A DNA stretch of 64,000 nt from Ruegeria_B marisflavi (GTDB taxonomy: Bacteria; Pseudomonadota; Alphaproteobacteria; Rhodobacterales; Rhodobacteraceae): positions 62,001 to 126,000 of the forward strand of contig NZ_JAOVQN010000002.1 in the NCBI RefSeq assembly GCF_025673445.1. Reading direction: 5' to 3'. Positions 24,183-31,762 of this stretch are shown here, piece after piece; positions within the stretch are counted from its first letter, which is position 1, and the number at the start of each line of letters is the position of its first letter. A program made the position numbers and the translations under genes. Under the pieces are notes generated by a model, which had not been told where the DNA came from, did no database searches, and was given only the letters and a program-made list of their open reading frames with translations.

Positions 24183-25358
24183 TCAGTCACGCTCCACACA
24201 GAGGGCGACGCCCATGCCGCCACCGATGCAGAGGGTCGCGAGACCCTTCTTGGCGTTGCGGCGCTTCATCTCGAACAGCAGGGTGTTCAGGACGCGGCAG
24301 CCCGAGGCGCCGATCGGGTGACCGATGGCGATGGCGCCGCCGTTCACGTTGACGATGGCCGGATCCCAGCCCATGTCCTTGTTCACCGCGCAGGCCTGGG
24401 CGGCAAAGGCTTCGTTGGCCTCGACCAGGTCCAGATCCTCGACCTTCCATCCGGCCTTGGCCAGCGCCTTGCGGCTGGCGTGGATCGGGCCGACGCCCAT
24501 GATCGACGGGTCGAGCCCGGCGGTTGCGTAAGAGGCGATGCGGGCCAGAGGCTCGATCCCGCGCTTTTCGGCGTTCTCGGCGGTCATCAGCAGGGTGGCC
24601 GCGGCGCCGTCGTTCAGGCCGCTGGCATTGGCGGCGGTGACGCTGCCATCCTTGGTGAAGGCGGGGCGCAGTTTCTGCATCGCCTCGATGGTGGCGCCGT
24701 GACGGATGTATTCGTCACTGTCCATCACGATGTCGCCCTTGCGGGTCTTGATCACGAAGGGCACGATCTCGTCGGCGAACTTGCCGGCCTTTTGCGCGGC
24801 TTCGGCCTTGTTCTGCGAGGCGACGGCGAATTCATCCTGCATCTCGCGGCTGATCTGCCACTGTTCGGCGACGTTCTCGGCGGTCTGGCCCATGTGATAG
24901 CCGTTGAACGCGTCCCACAGCCCGTCGCGGATCATGGTGTCGATGTATTTCATGTCGCCCATCTTGTGACCGGCGCGCAGATGCGCGGCATGGGGCGAGA
25001 GGGTCATGTTTTCCTGACCACCGGTGATGACGATGTCGGCGTCGCCGAGCAGGATGTGCTGGGCACCCAGCGCCACGGCGCGCAGGCCCGAGCCGCAGAC
25101 CTGGTTGATGCCCCAGGCCGAGCTTTCCTTGGGCAGGCCCGCGTTGACATGGGCCTGGCGGGCGGGGTTCTGGCCCTGGGCCGCGGTCAGGACCTGACCG
25201 AGGATGGTTTCGCTCACCTCGGACTTGTCGATGCCGGCCCGTGCCACGACCGCTTCGAGCACTGCGGCGCCGAGGTCATGGGCGGGGGTGTTTGCGAAAG
25301 ATCCGCCAAAGCTGCCGACGCCGGTACGAGCGGCCGATGCAATTACGATGTTGGTCAT
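24183..25358 (-). CDS. phbA: acetyl-CoA acetyltransferase (beta-ketothiolase)
   Basis: PhbA condenses two acetyl-CoA to acetoacetyl-CoA, the first step of PHB synthesis and the entry to the ethylmalonyl-CoA pathway. The 391-residue thiolase has its acylated Cys in NQVCGSGLRAVALG (about residue 88), the His motif GHPIGASGCRVL, and the second Cys in TLCIGGGMGVALC. I start at ATG 25358 (MTNIVIASAARTGVG) and not at the frame's first ATG at 25415; this gives the standard length. A perfect TGCTGCA palindrome lies 115 nt upstream. Confidence 0.95.
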   Translation of the reverse strand: MTNIVIASAARTGVGSFGGSFANTPAHDLGAAVLEAVVARAGIDKSEVSETILGQVLTAAQGQNPARQAHVNAGLPKESSAWGINQVCGSGLRAVALGAQHILLGDADIVITGGQENMTLSPHAAHLRAGHKMGDMKYIDTMIRDGLWDAFNGYHMGQTAENVAEQWQISREMQDEFAVASQNKAEAAQKAGKFADEIVPFVIKTRKGDIVMDSDEYIRHGATIEAMQKLRPAFTKDGSVTAANASGLNDGAAATLLMTAENAEKRGIEPLARIASYATAGLDPSIMGVGPIHASRKALAKAGWKVEDLDLVEANEAFAAQACAVNKDMGWDPAIVNVNGGAIAIGHPIGASGCRVLNTLLFEMKRRNAKKGLATLCIGGGMGVALCVERD

Positions 25359-25472
25359 GTGATCCGATCCTTTGCCGTCATGGTCTGGTGGGAAATCTGA
25401 CGGCAAACGAGTCATATGTCGACTCTGGAGCGCAGCTTATTCCCCGATGAAGCGCCCTTGACATAGCGTAAT

Positions 25473-25488
25473 GCTGCATGTGCAGCAA
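25473..25488. promoter_or_regulatory. palindrome TGCTGCA-N2-TGCAGCA upstream of phbA
   Basis: A perfect inverted repeat with 7-bp arms and a 2-bp centre lies between phbA and the EAL gene. It contains CTGC-N4-GCAG, which as I recall is the form reported for PhaR sites in Paracoccus. Weaker versions precede phbB, ETF-QO and mcl2. No phaR gene lies in the window. Confidence 0.6.
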
Positions 25489-25531
25489 CGGACAGCTTGT
25501 CTCACATTCGCGCGAGATCGGAGGGGGTTTG

Positions 25532-26380
25532 TCAGGCAGTGGCCTTGGACGTTGGATTCGCACGCTTTTTGCCCCATTTCGGGGTAACGGTGGGGGCTGC
25601 GTAGAGATAACCCTGAAGGCAGTTCACGCCGTTTTCGACAAGAAAGGCGGCGTCGGCCTCTGTCTCGACCGATTCCGCGATGATCAGCATCTCGAACTCG
25701 CGGGCCAGCGCGATGAGGGCGCGCACGATGGCCTGATTGCCGTGGTCGCCGCTGACCCCGCGCACAAAACGGCCGTCGATCTTGACCGCGTCGAAGAAGA
25801 AGTCGCGGAAGGCGTTGACGTCGATGGGGCCGTCGCCGAAATCGTCGAGCGCAAAGGCAATGCCGCGCGGTTGCAGCCGGTCCATCAGGTCGATCACCAG
25901 TTCCGGTGTCGCCATGGCCGAGGTCTGGTTGATCTCGAGGATCAGCCGTTCGCCGAGCGACGGGTCGCGGGACAGGTGCTGCTCCAACGTCTGCATCCAG
26001 GACTGAAAGCCGATGGAGCGGGCCGACATGTTGATCGACAGGCGGATGTCCTGCTTCTCTCGCAGGAGGCGGAGCCCGGTGTCGAGTGCGATGCGATCCA
26101 ATTCGCGGCCGATCTCGGTGTTTTCAACCTGGGGTATGAAATCGCGGGCGGGGATCTGGCGGCCGGTCTCGTCAAGCACGCGAATGAAGCCTTCCCAGAA
26201 GGCGACGGTGTGCGGCGGACGGGCCTGTAGCACCGGCTGGTAGGCCAGCATGCAATCGCCGTGGCGGACCGCGTCGGTCGCCATTTTGACCGCCGAGCGG
26301 TCGCGCCCGGAGATCGCGGCGCTGAGCGGGCTGTCGGTGCCGGGCGGCAAGTCGGCCAGTCGGGTGCGGCGGTTCTGCAT
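25532..26380 (-). CDS. EAL-domain protein with altered signature residues
   Basis: EAL domains hydrolyse cyclic di-GMP or act as receptors for it. The 282-residue single-domain protein keeps DDFGDG, KIDGRFVRG and the C-terminal LQGYLYAAP. The name-giving motif reads EGFIR in place of EALLR, the usual (E)xTES region reads LEINQTSAM, and the loop after it reads AESVET. The metal-binding Glu of the first motif is still present, so activity is possible but not assured. There is no GGDEF, sensor or membrane part. It sits between phbA and a hydroxylase gene, and its own upstream region is 226 nt long. Confidence 0.82.
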   Translation of the reverse strand: MQNRRTRLADLPPGTDSPLSAAISGRDRSAVKMATDAVRHGDCMLAYQPVLQARPPHTVAFWEGFIRVLDETGRQIPARDFIPQVENTEIGRELDRIALDTGLRLLREKQDIRLSINMSARSIGFQSWMQTLEQHLSRDPSLGERLILEINQTSAMATPELVIDLMDRLQPRGIAFALDDFGDGPIDVNAFRDFFFDAVKIDGRFVRGVSGDHGNQAIVRALIALAREFEMLIIAESVETEADAAFLVENGVNCLQGYLYAAPTVTPKWGKKRANPTSKATA

Positions 26381-26606
26381 GACGGTGGTTCCATCCCATG
26401 GGTCGGCGGCGAGCCTGCCCAGAGTTTGTCAAAACCGTGAATCGGGGGTTAAGGCGCGCGTTTTCTTAAAATGCGAGATATCGCCCCTGTGCCCCGGGGC
26501 GGATGGAAAAACGCCCCAAGTTCAGCGTGTTGGGTGCCTGCGGAGTGATCGTGTCGCTGCCGTGCGGGTCGGCCGAAATGGCTAAAATCCGAGATTTCTG
26601 CCCGGA

Positions 26607-27539
26607 TCAGGTGCGAAATCCCGGCGTGCCGCGGTCCTGCGGGTGGCGGGCGAGGTGCTTGGCCTTGATCTGTTCCGAGGTGTCGCGGCTGCCGTCATGG
26701 CTGTATCCCGGCGGCGCAAAGGCATAGGCAAGCCGCTGGCGTAAGGTCAGGCCGGGTTGCGTGATGTCGCGCAAGATCCCCAGCCATTCGTGGAACGCCA
26801 CCCGCAGCGGGTTGAACGTGCCGAGGTTGTGGACGAGGCCGTAATCGACCTTTTCATCCTCCTGCTCGGGCACAAAAGTGCCGAACATCTTGTCCCAGAT
26901 GATGAACACGCCCGCATAGTTGCAATCCAGATAGCGGGGGTTGCGGCCGTGATGCACGCGGTGGTGGCTGGGCGTGTTCATCACCGCCTCGAACCAGCGG
27001 GGCATCTTGCCGATCGCCTCGGTATGGATCCAGAACTGGTAGATGAGGTTGAGCCCGCCTGCAAAGAGGACCAGCGCGGGGTGAAAGCCCAACAGCACCA
27101 GCGGCGCCTTGACCACCATCATGAAGGTGAAGGTGCCGGTCCAGGTCTGCCGCAGTGCGGTGGTCAGGTTGTAGTGCTGGCTGGAATGGTGGTTGACATG
27201 GCTGGCCCAGACCCAGCGGATTCTGTGGCCAAAGCGGTGAACCCAGTAGTACCGAAGGTCATCCAGCACGAAACAGGCGATCAGCGCCCAGACCGAAGTG
27301 CCGAGGTCGAGCGGCGTCAGCCGCCAGAGGAACATGAAGAAGCCCCAGGCAATGAAGCCCAGGATGATGCCCTCGGCCACCGATCCGGCGCCCATAAGGA
27401 GCGAGGTGACGGCATCGCGGGTCTCGTACCGGCCGCCGCGCTTCTTCATCGCGATCCACAGGAACTCGATCAGGATGGCGGCGATGAAGAAGGGAACCGC
27501 CAGTTGCGTGGGGTCGGGAAAGCTGAGCGTGTCGGTCAT
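26607..27539 (-). CDS. sterol desaturase/fatty acid hydroxylase superfamily protein
   Basis: The 310-residue membrane protein has the three His clusters that bind the di-iron centre: HRFGH, HVNHH and HRVHH, with further His nearby. Hydrophobic helices flank them. Members hydroxylate or desaturate lipids or carotenoids with O2; the substrate here is not evident. I use ATG 27539 (MTDTLSFPDP), which overlaps the stop of the upstream gene as ATGA, and reject a longer start at 27704. The coupling to a small membrane protein is the main context. Confidence 0.85.
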   Translation of the reverse strand: MTDTLSFPDPTQLAVPFFIAAILIEFLWIAMKKRGGRYETRDAVTSLLMGAGSVAEGIILGFIAWGFFMFLWRLTPLDLGTSVWALIACFVLDDLRYYWVHRFGHRIRWVWASHVNHHSSQHYNLTTALRQTWTGTFTFMMVVKAPLVLLGFHPALVLFAGGLNLIYQFWIHTEAIGKMPRWFEAVMNTPSHHRVHHGRNPRYLDCNYAGVFIIWDKMFGTFVPEQEDEKVDYGLVHNLGTFNPLRVAFHEWLGILRDITQPGLTLRQRLAYAFAPPGYSHDGSRDTSEQIKAKHLARHPQDRGTPGFRT

Positions 27540-27922
27540 CTGGGGGTCATCCTGGCCTGCCAGTCGCGGCGTTCGTCGGGGGAAAGGTGCAGCGTCACCT
27601 GCGGCGCGGTGAAATCGTGGAACAGGACGCGGAGGCCCTGTGGGTGGTCGAATAGGTCGAAATCGCGCAGGTGGCGGCCCACGGTATCGGCCCCGAAGGA
27701 CCACAGAAGGCCGGGGCCCTGTTCGGTCTCGACCAGGGCGGCGTGGCCGTCATGGGCGACGGTGACGCCGAGGATCATGTCGTCGGGGAAATGCCGGTGC
27801 CAGGCGGCGCGCGCATCCTCGGGCAACAGGACCGCCCGGTCCGAGCGACCGGTCAGGTGCAGGATGACGGCGATGGCCGATATGCCGCCGATCACCAGGA
27901 TCAGCAGGATTTCAAGTGGCAT
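27536..27922 (-). CDS. hypothetical protein with N-terminal membrane helix, coupled to the hydroxylase gene
   Basis: The 128-residue protein has one N-terminal hydrophobic segment (ILLILVIGGISAIAVILHL) and a soluble remainder with beta-rich phrases (MILGVTVAHDGHAALVE, then GLRVLFHDFTAPQVTLHL). I do not recognise it. Its stop overlaps the start of the desaturase-type gene, so the two are likely partners. A function in electron supply or assembly would be a guess. Confidence 0.65.
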   Translation of the reverse strand: MPLEILLILVIGGISAIAVILHLTGRSDRAVLLPEDARAAWHRHFPDDMILGVTVAHDGHAALVETEQGPGLLWSFGADTVGRHLRDFDLFDHPQGLRVLFHDFTAPQVTLHLSPDERRDWQARMTPR

Positions 27923-27985
27923 GAGTTCCTCCGTGACACGCAGAGTGGAACCGGAGCGCGGCGCTTGTCAAAGGGTGGCGTGACG

Positions 27986-29056
27986 TCAGCGCGGGGCGAG
28001 GCGGGCCAGACTGTTCCGTGTTTCCGCGATCAGCCGCGCGATCAGGTCGGCGGCGGTGATGTCGCGGCCGAGCGTCAGGGCCTGACCACAGAGGTGGAAC
28101 GATACCTCCTCATCCGGGGCGGCGTCGAGCAGCGGGGCCGAGAGCGCATACATCTGGATGAAGCCGGGCAGGGGGTCGTGGTGCTGCGCCATCTCCTCGG
28201 CGTAGCGCGAGCGGAGCGCGCGGGCGCAGCGCCCAGAGAAGGCGTCGGTGGCCATCGTGTCGGCCTCGGTCGCGGTGCGGAGCCGGTCGCGCCAGGCGGT
28301 TGCGGTGGCTGCCTCGGGGCAGCGGAGAAAGGCGGTGCCCATCTGTACGCCGGATGCCCCCAGCGCCAGCGCGGCGGCGATGCCGCGCCCGTCGGCGATG
28401 CCGCCCGCCGCGATCACCGGCACCGAGACCGCATCGGCCACCTGCGGCACCAGCGCCATCGTGCCGACGCCCTCGTAAGGTCGGGTCACGCGGTGCGAGC
28501 CGCGGTGACCGCCTGCCTCCCAGCCCTGGGCGATGATCGCGTCAAAGCCCGCACGGTCCAGCGCGCGGGCCTCGGCAGCGGTGGTGGCGGTGCCGACGAG
28601 GATAATCCCGGCACCCTTGAGCGCGGTCAGCACGGCGGCCTCGGGTATACCGAAATGGAAGCTGACCATGCGCGGGCGGAGCTCCAGCATCAGGTCGAGT
28701 TTTTCGGCGTCGAACCCGGGCTTGAGGTCGGGCAACTGCTCGGGCGGGGTGCCGAGGTTGTAGCGGTCATACCAGGGCTTCAGGCGGTCCCGGGTGCGGG
28801 CGAGGGTCTGTGGATCGGTGCGGGGCGCATCGACGGTGAAGAAGTTCAGGTTGAAGGGGCGGTCTGTCAGGGCGCGCAGCTCGGCCACTTCGCGCCGGAT
28901 CCGGTCCAGCGGTTTTTCGGCGCAGCCCAGCGAGCCGAGCCCGCCTGCATTGCACACCGCAGCGGCCAGCGCAGGCGTGCAGGTGCCGGTCATCGGGGCC
29001 TGGATGATCGGGTGTTCGATCCCCAGAAGGTCACACAATCTCTGGTCGGGCCACAT
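27986..29056 (-). CDS. nitronate monooxygenase (2-nitropropane dioxygenase family)
   Basis: This FMN-dependent TIM-barrel enzyme oxidises alkyl nitronates such as propionate-3-nitronate. The 356-residue protein has IQAPMTGTCTPALAAAVCNAGGLGSLG at the N-terminus, the FMN-phosphate region (PVIAAGGIADGRGIAAALALGASGVQMGTAFL) and QGWEAGGHRGSH, with the catalytic-region His. Length and order fit class I enzymes. It lies between the hydroxylase operon and tlpA, with 62-63 nt gaps, and shows no special regulation. Confidence 0.88.
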   Translation of the reverse strand: MWPDQRLCDLLGIEHPIIQAPMTGTCTPALAAAVCNAGGLGSLGCAEKPLDRIRREVAELRALTDRPFNLNFFTVDAPRTDPQTLARTRDRLKPWYDRYNLGTPPEQLPDLKPGFDAEKLDLMLELRPRMVSFHFGIPEAAVLTALKGAGIILVGTATTAAEARALDRAGFDAIIAQGWEAGGHRGSHRVTRPYEGVGTMALVPQVADAVSVPVIAAGGIADGRGIAAALALGASGVQMGTAFLRCPEAATATAWRDRLRTATEADTMATDAFSGRCARALRSRYAEEMAQHHDPLPGFIQMYALSAPLLDAAPDEEVSFHLCGQALTLGRDITAADLIARLIAETRNSLARLAPR

Positions 29057-29118
29057 ACTGTTTTCCTCCGGCGTGCAGGCCCAAGCAGGGTAGCATGAAA
29101 TACTCCGGAGGTCGCGGC

Positions 29119-29691
29119 CTAGCCGTCGGTGCCGATCACAGCTGAGATGATGGCGCGGGCGCTGTCCGAGTTCCAGTCGGCATCGCCGATCAGGCGGGCT
29201 ATCTCCATGCCGTCGGCGTCGATCAGCACCGTGATCGGCAGGCCGATCACCGCCATTTCACGCGCCAGCGCCTGTTTGGGGTCCTGGTGGCGGGGCAGGT
29301 TGTCGACCCCGATCTCGCCAAAGAACTTCTCGATCCCGGCAGGCGAGTTGCGGCCGGTGGCGATGGTCAGCACCTCGAAACTGTCGCCGCCCAGTTCGGA
29401 CTGGAGCGCCGAAAGCTGCGGCATTTCCTTGCGGCAGGGGGCGCACCACGTGGCCCAGAAGTTCAGGAGAACCACCTTGCCCTTGTAATCGCCCAAAGTG
29501 GCCTCGCCCGCTCCGTCGGCAAGCTGGAACGGCACCTGAGACACGGCGCGACGTTCGGGCAGCACGATCAGTTTCTTCAGGTCGCCGTCGCGCAGCGCCT
29601 CGATCTCTGCACGGTCGGCGGCGAGGCCGGCGGATGGGTTTGCGCCCAGCGCGGCGGCGGTATAGACGAGGGCGAGCAACAGTTTCTTCAT
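29119..29691 (-). CDS. TlpA family thiol:disulfide interchange protein
   Basis: The 190-residue protein has an N-terminal signal peptide (MKKLLLALVYTAAALGA, cleavage probably after GLA). A thioredoxin fold follows, with the active site WATWCAPCRKEM around residues 77-88 and the cis-proline region IGLPITVLIDADG. TlpA-like proteins keep periplasmic thiols reduced, often for cytochrome oxidase or cytochrome c assembly. I start at ATG 29691, 24 nt from the divergent argH start; an upstream frame would run into argH. Confidence 0.9.
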   Translation of the reverse strand: MKKLLLALVYTAAALGANPSAGLAADRAEIEALRDGDLKKLIVLPERRAVSQVPFQLADGAGEATLGDYKGKVVLLNFWATWCAPCRKEMPQLSALQSELGGDSFEVLTIATGRNSPAGIEKFFGEIGVDNLPRHQDPKQALAREMAVIGLPITVLIDADGMEIARLIGDADWNSDSARAIISAVIGTDG

Positions 29692-29715
29692 ATCCCCTCC
29701 GAAGGGTTTAGCACG

Positions 29716-31107
29716 ATGACCGACAAGACCTCGAACCAGATGTGGGGCGGCCGCTTTGCCGCCGGACCGGACGCGATCATGGAAGCAATTAATGCCTCGA
29801 TCGGGTTCGACAAGCGGATGGCGGCCCAGGACATCGCGGGCTCGCGGGCCCATGCGGCCATGTTGGCGGCCACGGGCGTCATTACGAATAGTGATGCCGA
29901 GGCCATTCGGGAAGGGCTGCTCACCGTTTTGTCAGAGATCGAGGGCGGTTCGTTTACCTTTTCCACCGCGCTGGAGGACATTCACATGAATGTCGAGGCG
30001 CGGCTGAAGGACATCATCGGCGAGCCGGCGGGGCGGCTGCACACGGCGCGCTCGCGCAACGACCAGGTGGCGACCGATTTCAAACTGTGGGTGCGCGACC
30101 AGTTCGACGCCGCCGAACAGGGGCTGTTGGCGCTGATCCGGGCGCTGCTCGGTCAGGCCGAGGCGGGGGCCGATTGGGTGATGCCGGGGTTCACTCATCT
30201 CCAGACGGCACAGCCGGTGACCTGGGGCCATCACATGATGGCCTATGTCGAGATGTTCGGCCGCGATCTGAGCCGGGTGCGCGACGCTCGCGCGCGGATG
30301 AACGAATCGCCTCTGGGCTCGGCGGCGCTGGCGGGAACGTCGTTCCCCATCGACCGGCATATGACGGCGACGGCGCTCGGGTTCGACCGGCCTACGGCCA
30401 ATTCGCTGGACGCGGTCAGCGACCGCGATTTTGCGCTGGAGTTCCTGTCAGTCGCCTCGATCTGCGCCATGCACCTGTCGCGCTTTGCCGAGGAGCTGGT
30501 GATCTGGTCCAGCGCGCAGTTCCGGTTCGTGATCCTGTCTGACCGGTTCTCGACCGGGTCGTCGATCATGCCGCAGAAGAAGAACCCCGACGCGGCCGAG
30601 CTGATCCGGGCCAAGGTGGGGCGCATCTTTGGCGCCAATACCGCGCTGATGATGGTGATGAAAGGGCTGCCGCTGGCCTATTCCAAGGACATGCAGGAGG
30701 ACAAGGAACAGGTCTTCGACGCCGCCGACAACTGGATGCTGGCGCTGGCGGCGATGGAGGGGATGGTGCGCGACATGACCGCGAACCGCCCGTCTCTGGT
30801 CGCCGCTGCCGGGTCGGGCTTCTCGACGGCGACGGACCTGGCAGACTGGCTGGTGCGGGTGCTGGGCCTGCCGTTCCGCGATGCGCATCATGTGACCGGC
30901 AGCCTGGTGGCGCTGGCCGAGAAGAAGGGCTGCGATCTGCCGGACCTGAGCCTCGACGAGATGCAATCGGCGCATGCGGGCATCACGGCGGATGTCTATG
31001 GTGTGCTTGGCGTGGAAAACTCGGTAAACTCGCGCCAGAGCTATGGCGGCACGGCGCCCGCGCAGGTGCGCGCGCAGATCGCCCGCTGGAAGGAGATGCT
31101 GGCATGA
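29716..31107 (+). CDS. argH: argininosuccinate lyase
   Basis: ArgH splits argininosuccinate into arginine and fumarate, the last step of arginine synthesis. The 463-residue protein has NQMWGGRFAAGPDAIMEAINASI at the start, the substrate-binding TARSRNDQVATD, and the fumarase-superfamily signature GSSIMPQKKNPDAAELIR with its catalytic Ser in the mobile loop. I use ATG 29716 and reject a frame from 29287 that is antisense to tlpA. It overlaps a small lipoprotein gene by 4 nt, and lysA follows, so arginine and lysine synthesis are grouped. Confidence 0.96.
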   Translation: MTDKTSNQMWGGRFAAGPDAIMEAINASIGFDKRMAAQDIAGSRAHAAMLAATGVITNSDAEAIREGLLTVLSEIEGGSFTFSTALEDIHMNVEARLKDIIGEPAGRLHTARSRNDQVATDFKLWVRDQFDAAEQGLLALIRALLGQAEAGADWVMPGFTHLQTAQPVTWGHHMMAYVEMFGRDLSRVRDARARMNESPLGSAALAGTSFPIDRHMTATALGFDRPTANSLDAVSDRDFALEFLSVASICAMHLSRFAEELVIWSSAQFRFVILSDRFSTGSSIMPQKKNPDAAELIRAKVGRIFGANTALMMVMKGLPLAYSKDMQEDKEQVFDAADNWMLALAAMEGMVRDMTANRPSLVAAAGSGFSTATDLADWLVRVLGLPFRDAHHVTGSLVALAEKKGCDLPDLSLDEMQSAHAGITADVYGVLGVENSVNSRQSYGGTAPAQVRAQIARWKEMLA

Positions 31108-31235
31108 GTGCGATCCGCCTGGGCCTGATCGTTGCGCTGGGCGCGCTGCTGTCGGGCTGCGGCGCCGATGGCGAGCCGGAAACGCCGGTCGCGGGGCTGG
31201 GCGGGGCTGAACGGACGATGGTTGCGTCCGCCTGA
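31104..31235 (+). CDS. small LptM-like lipoprotein between argH and lysA
   Basis: The 43-residue product starts MSAIRLGLIVALGALLSGCGADG. The lipobox LSGC predicts a lipid-modified Cys18 and a mature peptide of only 26 residues. The mature start CGADGEPETP resembles the CGxxGxxxxP start of LptM (YifL), which helps LptD mature in the outer membrane. In enterobacteria LptM lies next to dapF, here it is near lysA. ATGA overlap with argH fixes the start. The lipoprotein call is strong; the LptM role is inferred. Confidence 0.72.
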   Translation: MSAIRLGLIVALGALLSGCGADGEPETPVAGLGGAERTMVASA

Positions 31236-31292
31236 CACCGGCGGGCTGGACCGTACCGGTCCGTGCCCTAGATCGAGGCGCAAGACGAGGAG

Positions 31293-31607
31293 ATGACCTT
31301 GACCCCGTTGCGCCTGATCTTTCTCGCCCTCGCGATCTGGGGGGCGATCCATCCCATGTGGTATTTCCTGCAATGGTTCGCCGAAAACGGCGTCGACCTG
31401 GGGGCGATGGTTGATGCCTGGCACGCCAATGCCGCCAGTTCCGGGCTGGTCTGGGACCTGACGATCTCGGCCGTGGCGCTGACGGTCTGGGTTCTGGCCG
31501 AGACCTGGCGGACCCGCAACTGGACCGGTCTGCTGGCTGTGCCGGCCACATTCGGTATCGGGGTGAGTTGCGGCCTGCCGCTCTACCTGTTCCTGCGGTC
31601 GCGGTAG
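31293..31607 (+). CDS. DUF2834 family membrane protein
   Basis: The 104-residue protein has three hydrophobic segments and the family phrase HPMWYFLQWFAENG, followed by SSGLVWDLTISAVALTVWVL. DUF2834 proteins are small inner-membrane proteins with no known role. A gagg site lies before ATG 31293. It follows the small lipoprotein gene by 57 nt and is directly followed by repeat copy B. Confidence 0.78.
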   Translation: MTLTPLRLIFLALAIWGAIHPMWYFLQWFAENGVDLGAMVDAWHANAASSGLVWDLTISAVALTVWVLAETWRTRNWTGLLAVPATFGIGVSCGLPLYLFLRSR

Positions 31608-31608
31608 A

Positions 31609-31708
31609 GGGGGCGCTGCCCCCGTCGCGCTTTGCGCGACTCCCCCGGAGGTATTTTCGACCAGAAAGAAGCAGGGGCGCGTTTGGGCTTCTTTCTGGTC
31701 CTAAATAC
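31609..31708 (+). repeat. modular 3'-end repeat element, copy B, with extended palindrome
   Basis: Right after the DUF2834 stop come GGGGGCGCTGCCCCC (31609-31623), a second hairpin GTCGCGC-TTT-GCGCGAC (31624-31640), and the tail CCCCCGGAGGTATTTT. The tail continues into GACCAGAAAGAAGC (31659-31672), which pairs perfectly with GCTTCTTTCTGGTC (31687-31700). Copies A and C share the first and last parts but differ in the second stem. Confidence 0.8.
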
Positions 31709-31762
31709 TCAAAATTGCGGGACCGATTGATCTGGATGGGCGTTTCGGGATAAGCGCGCGGT

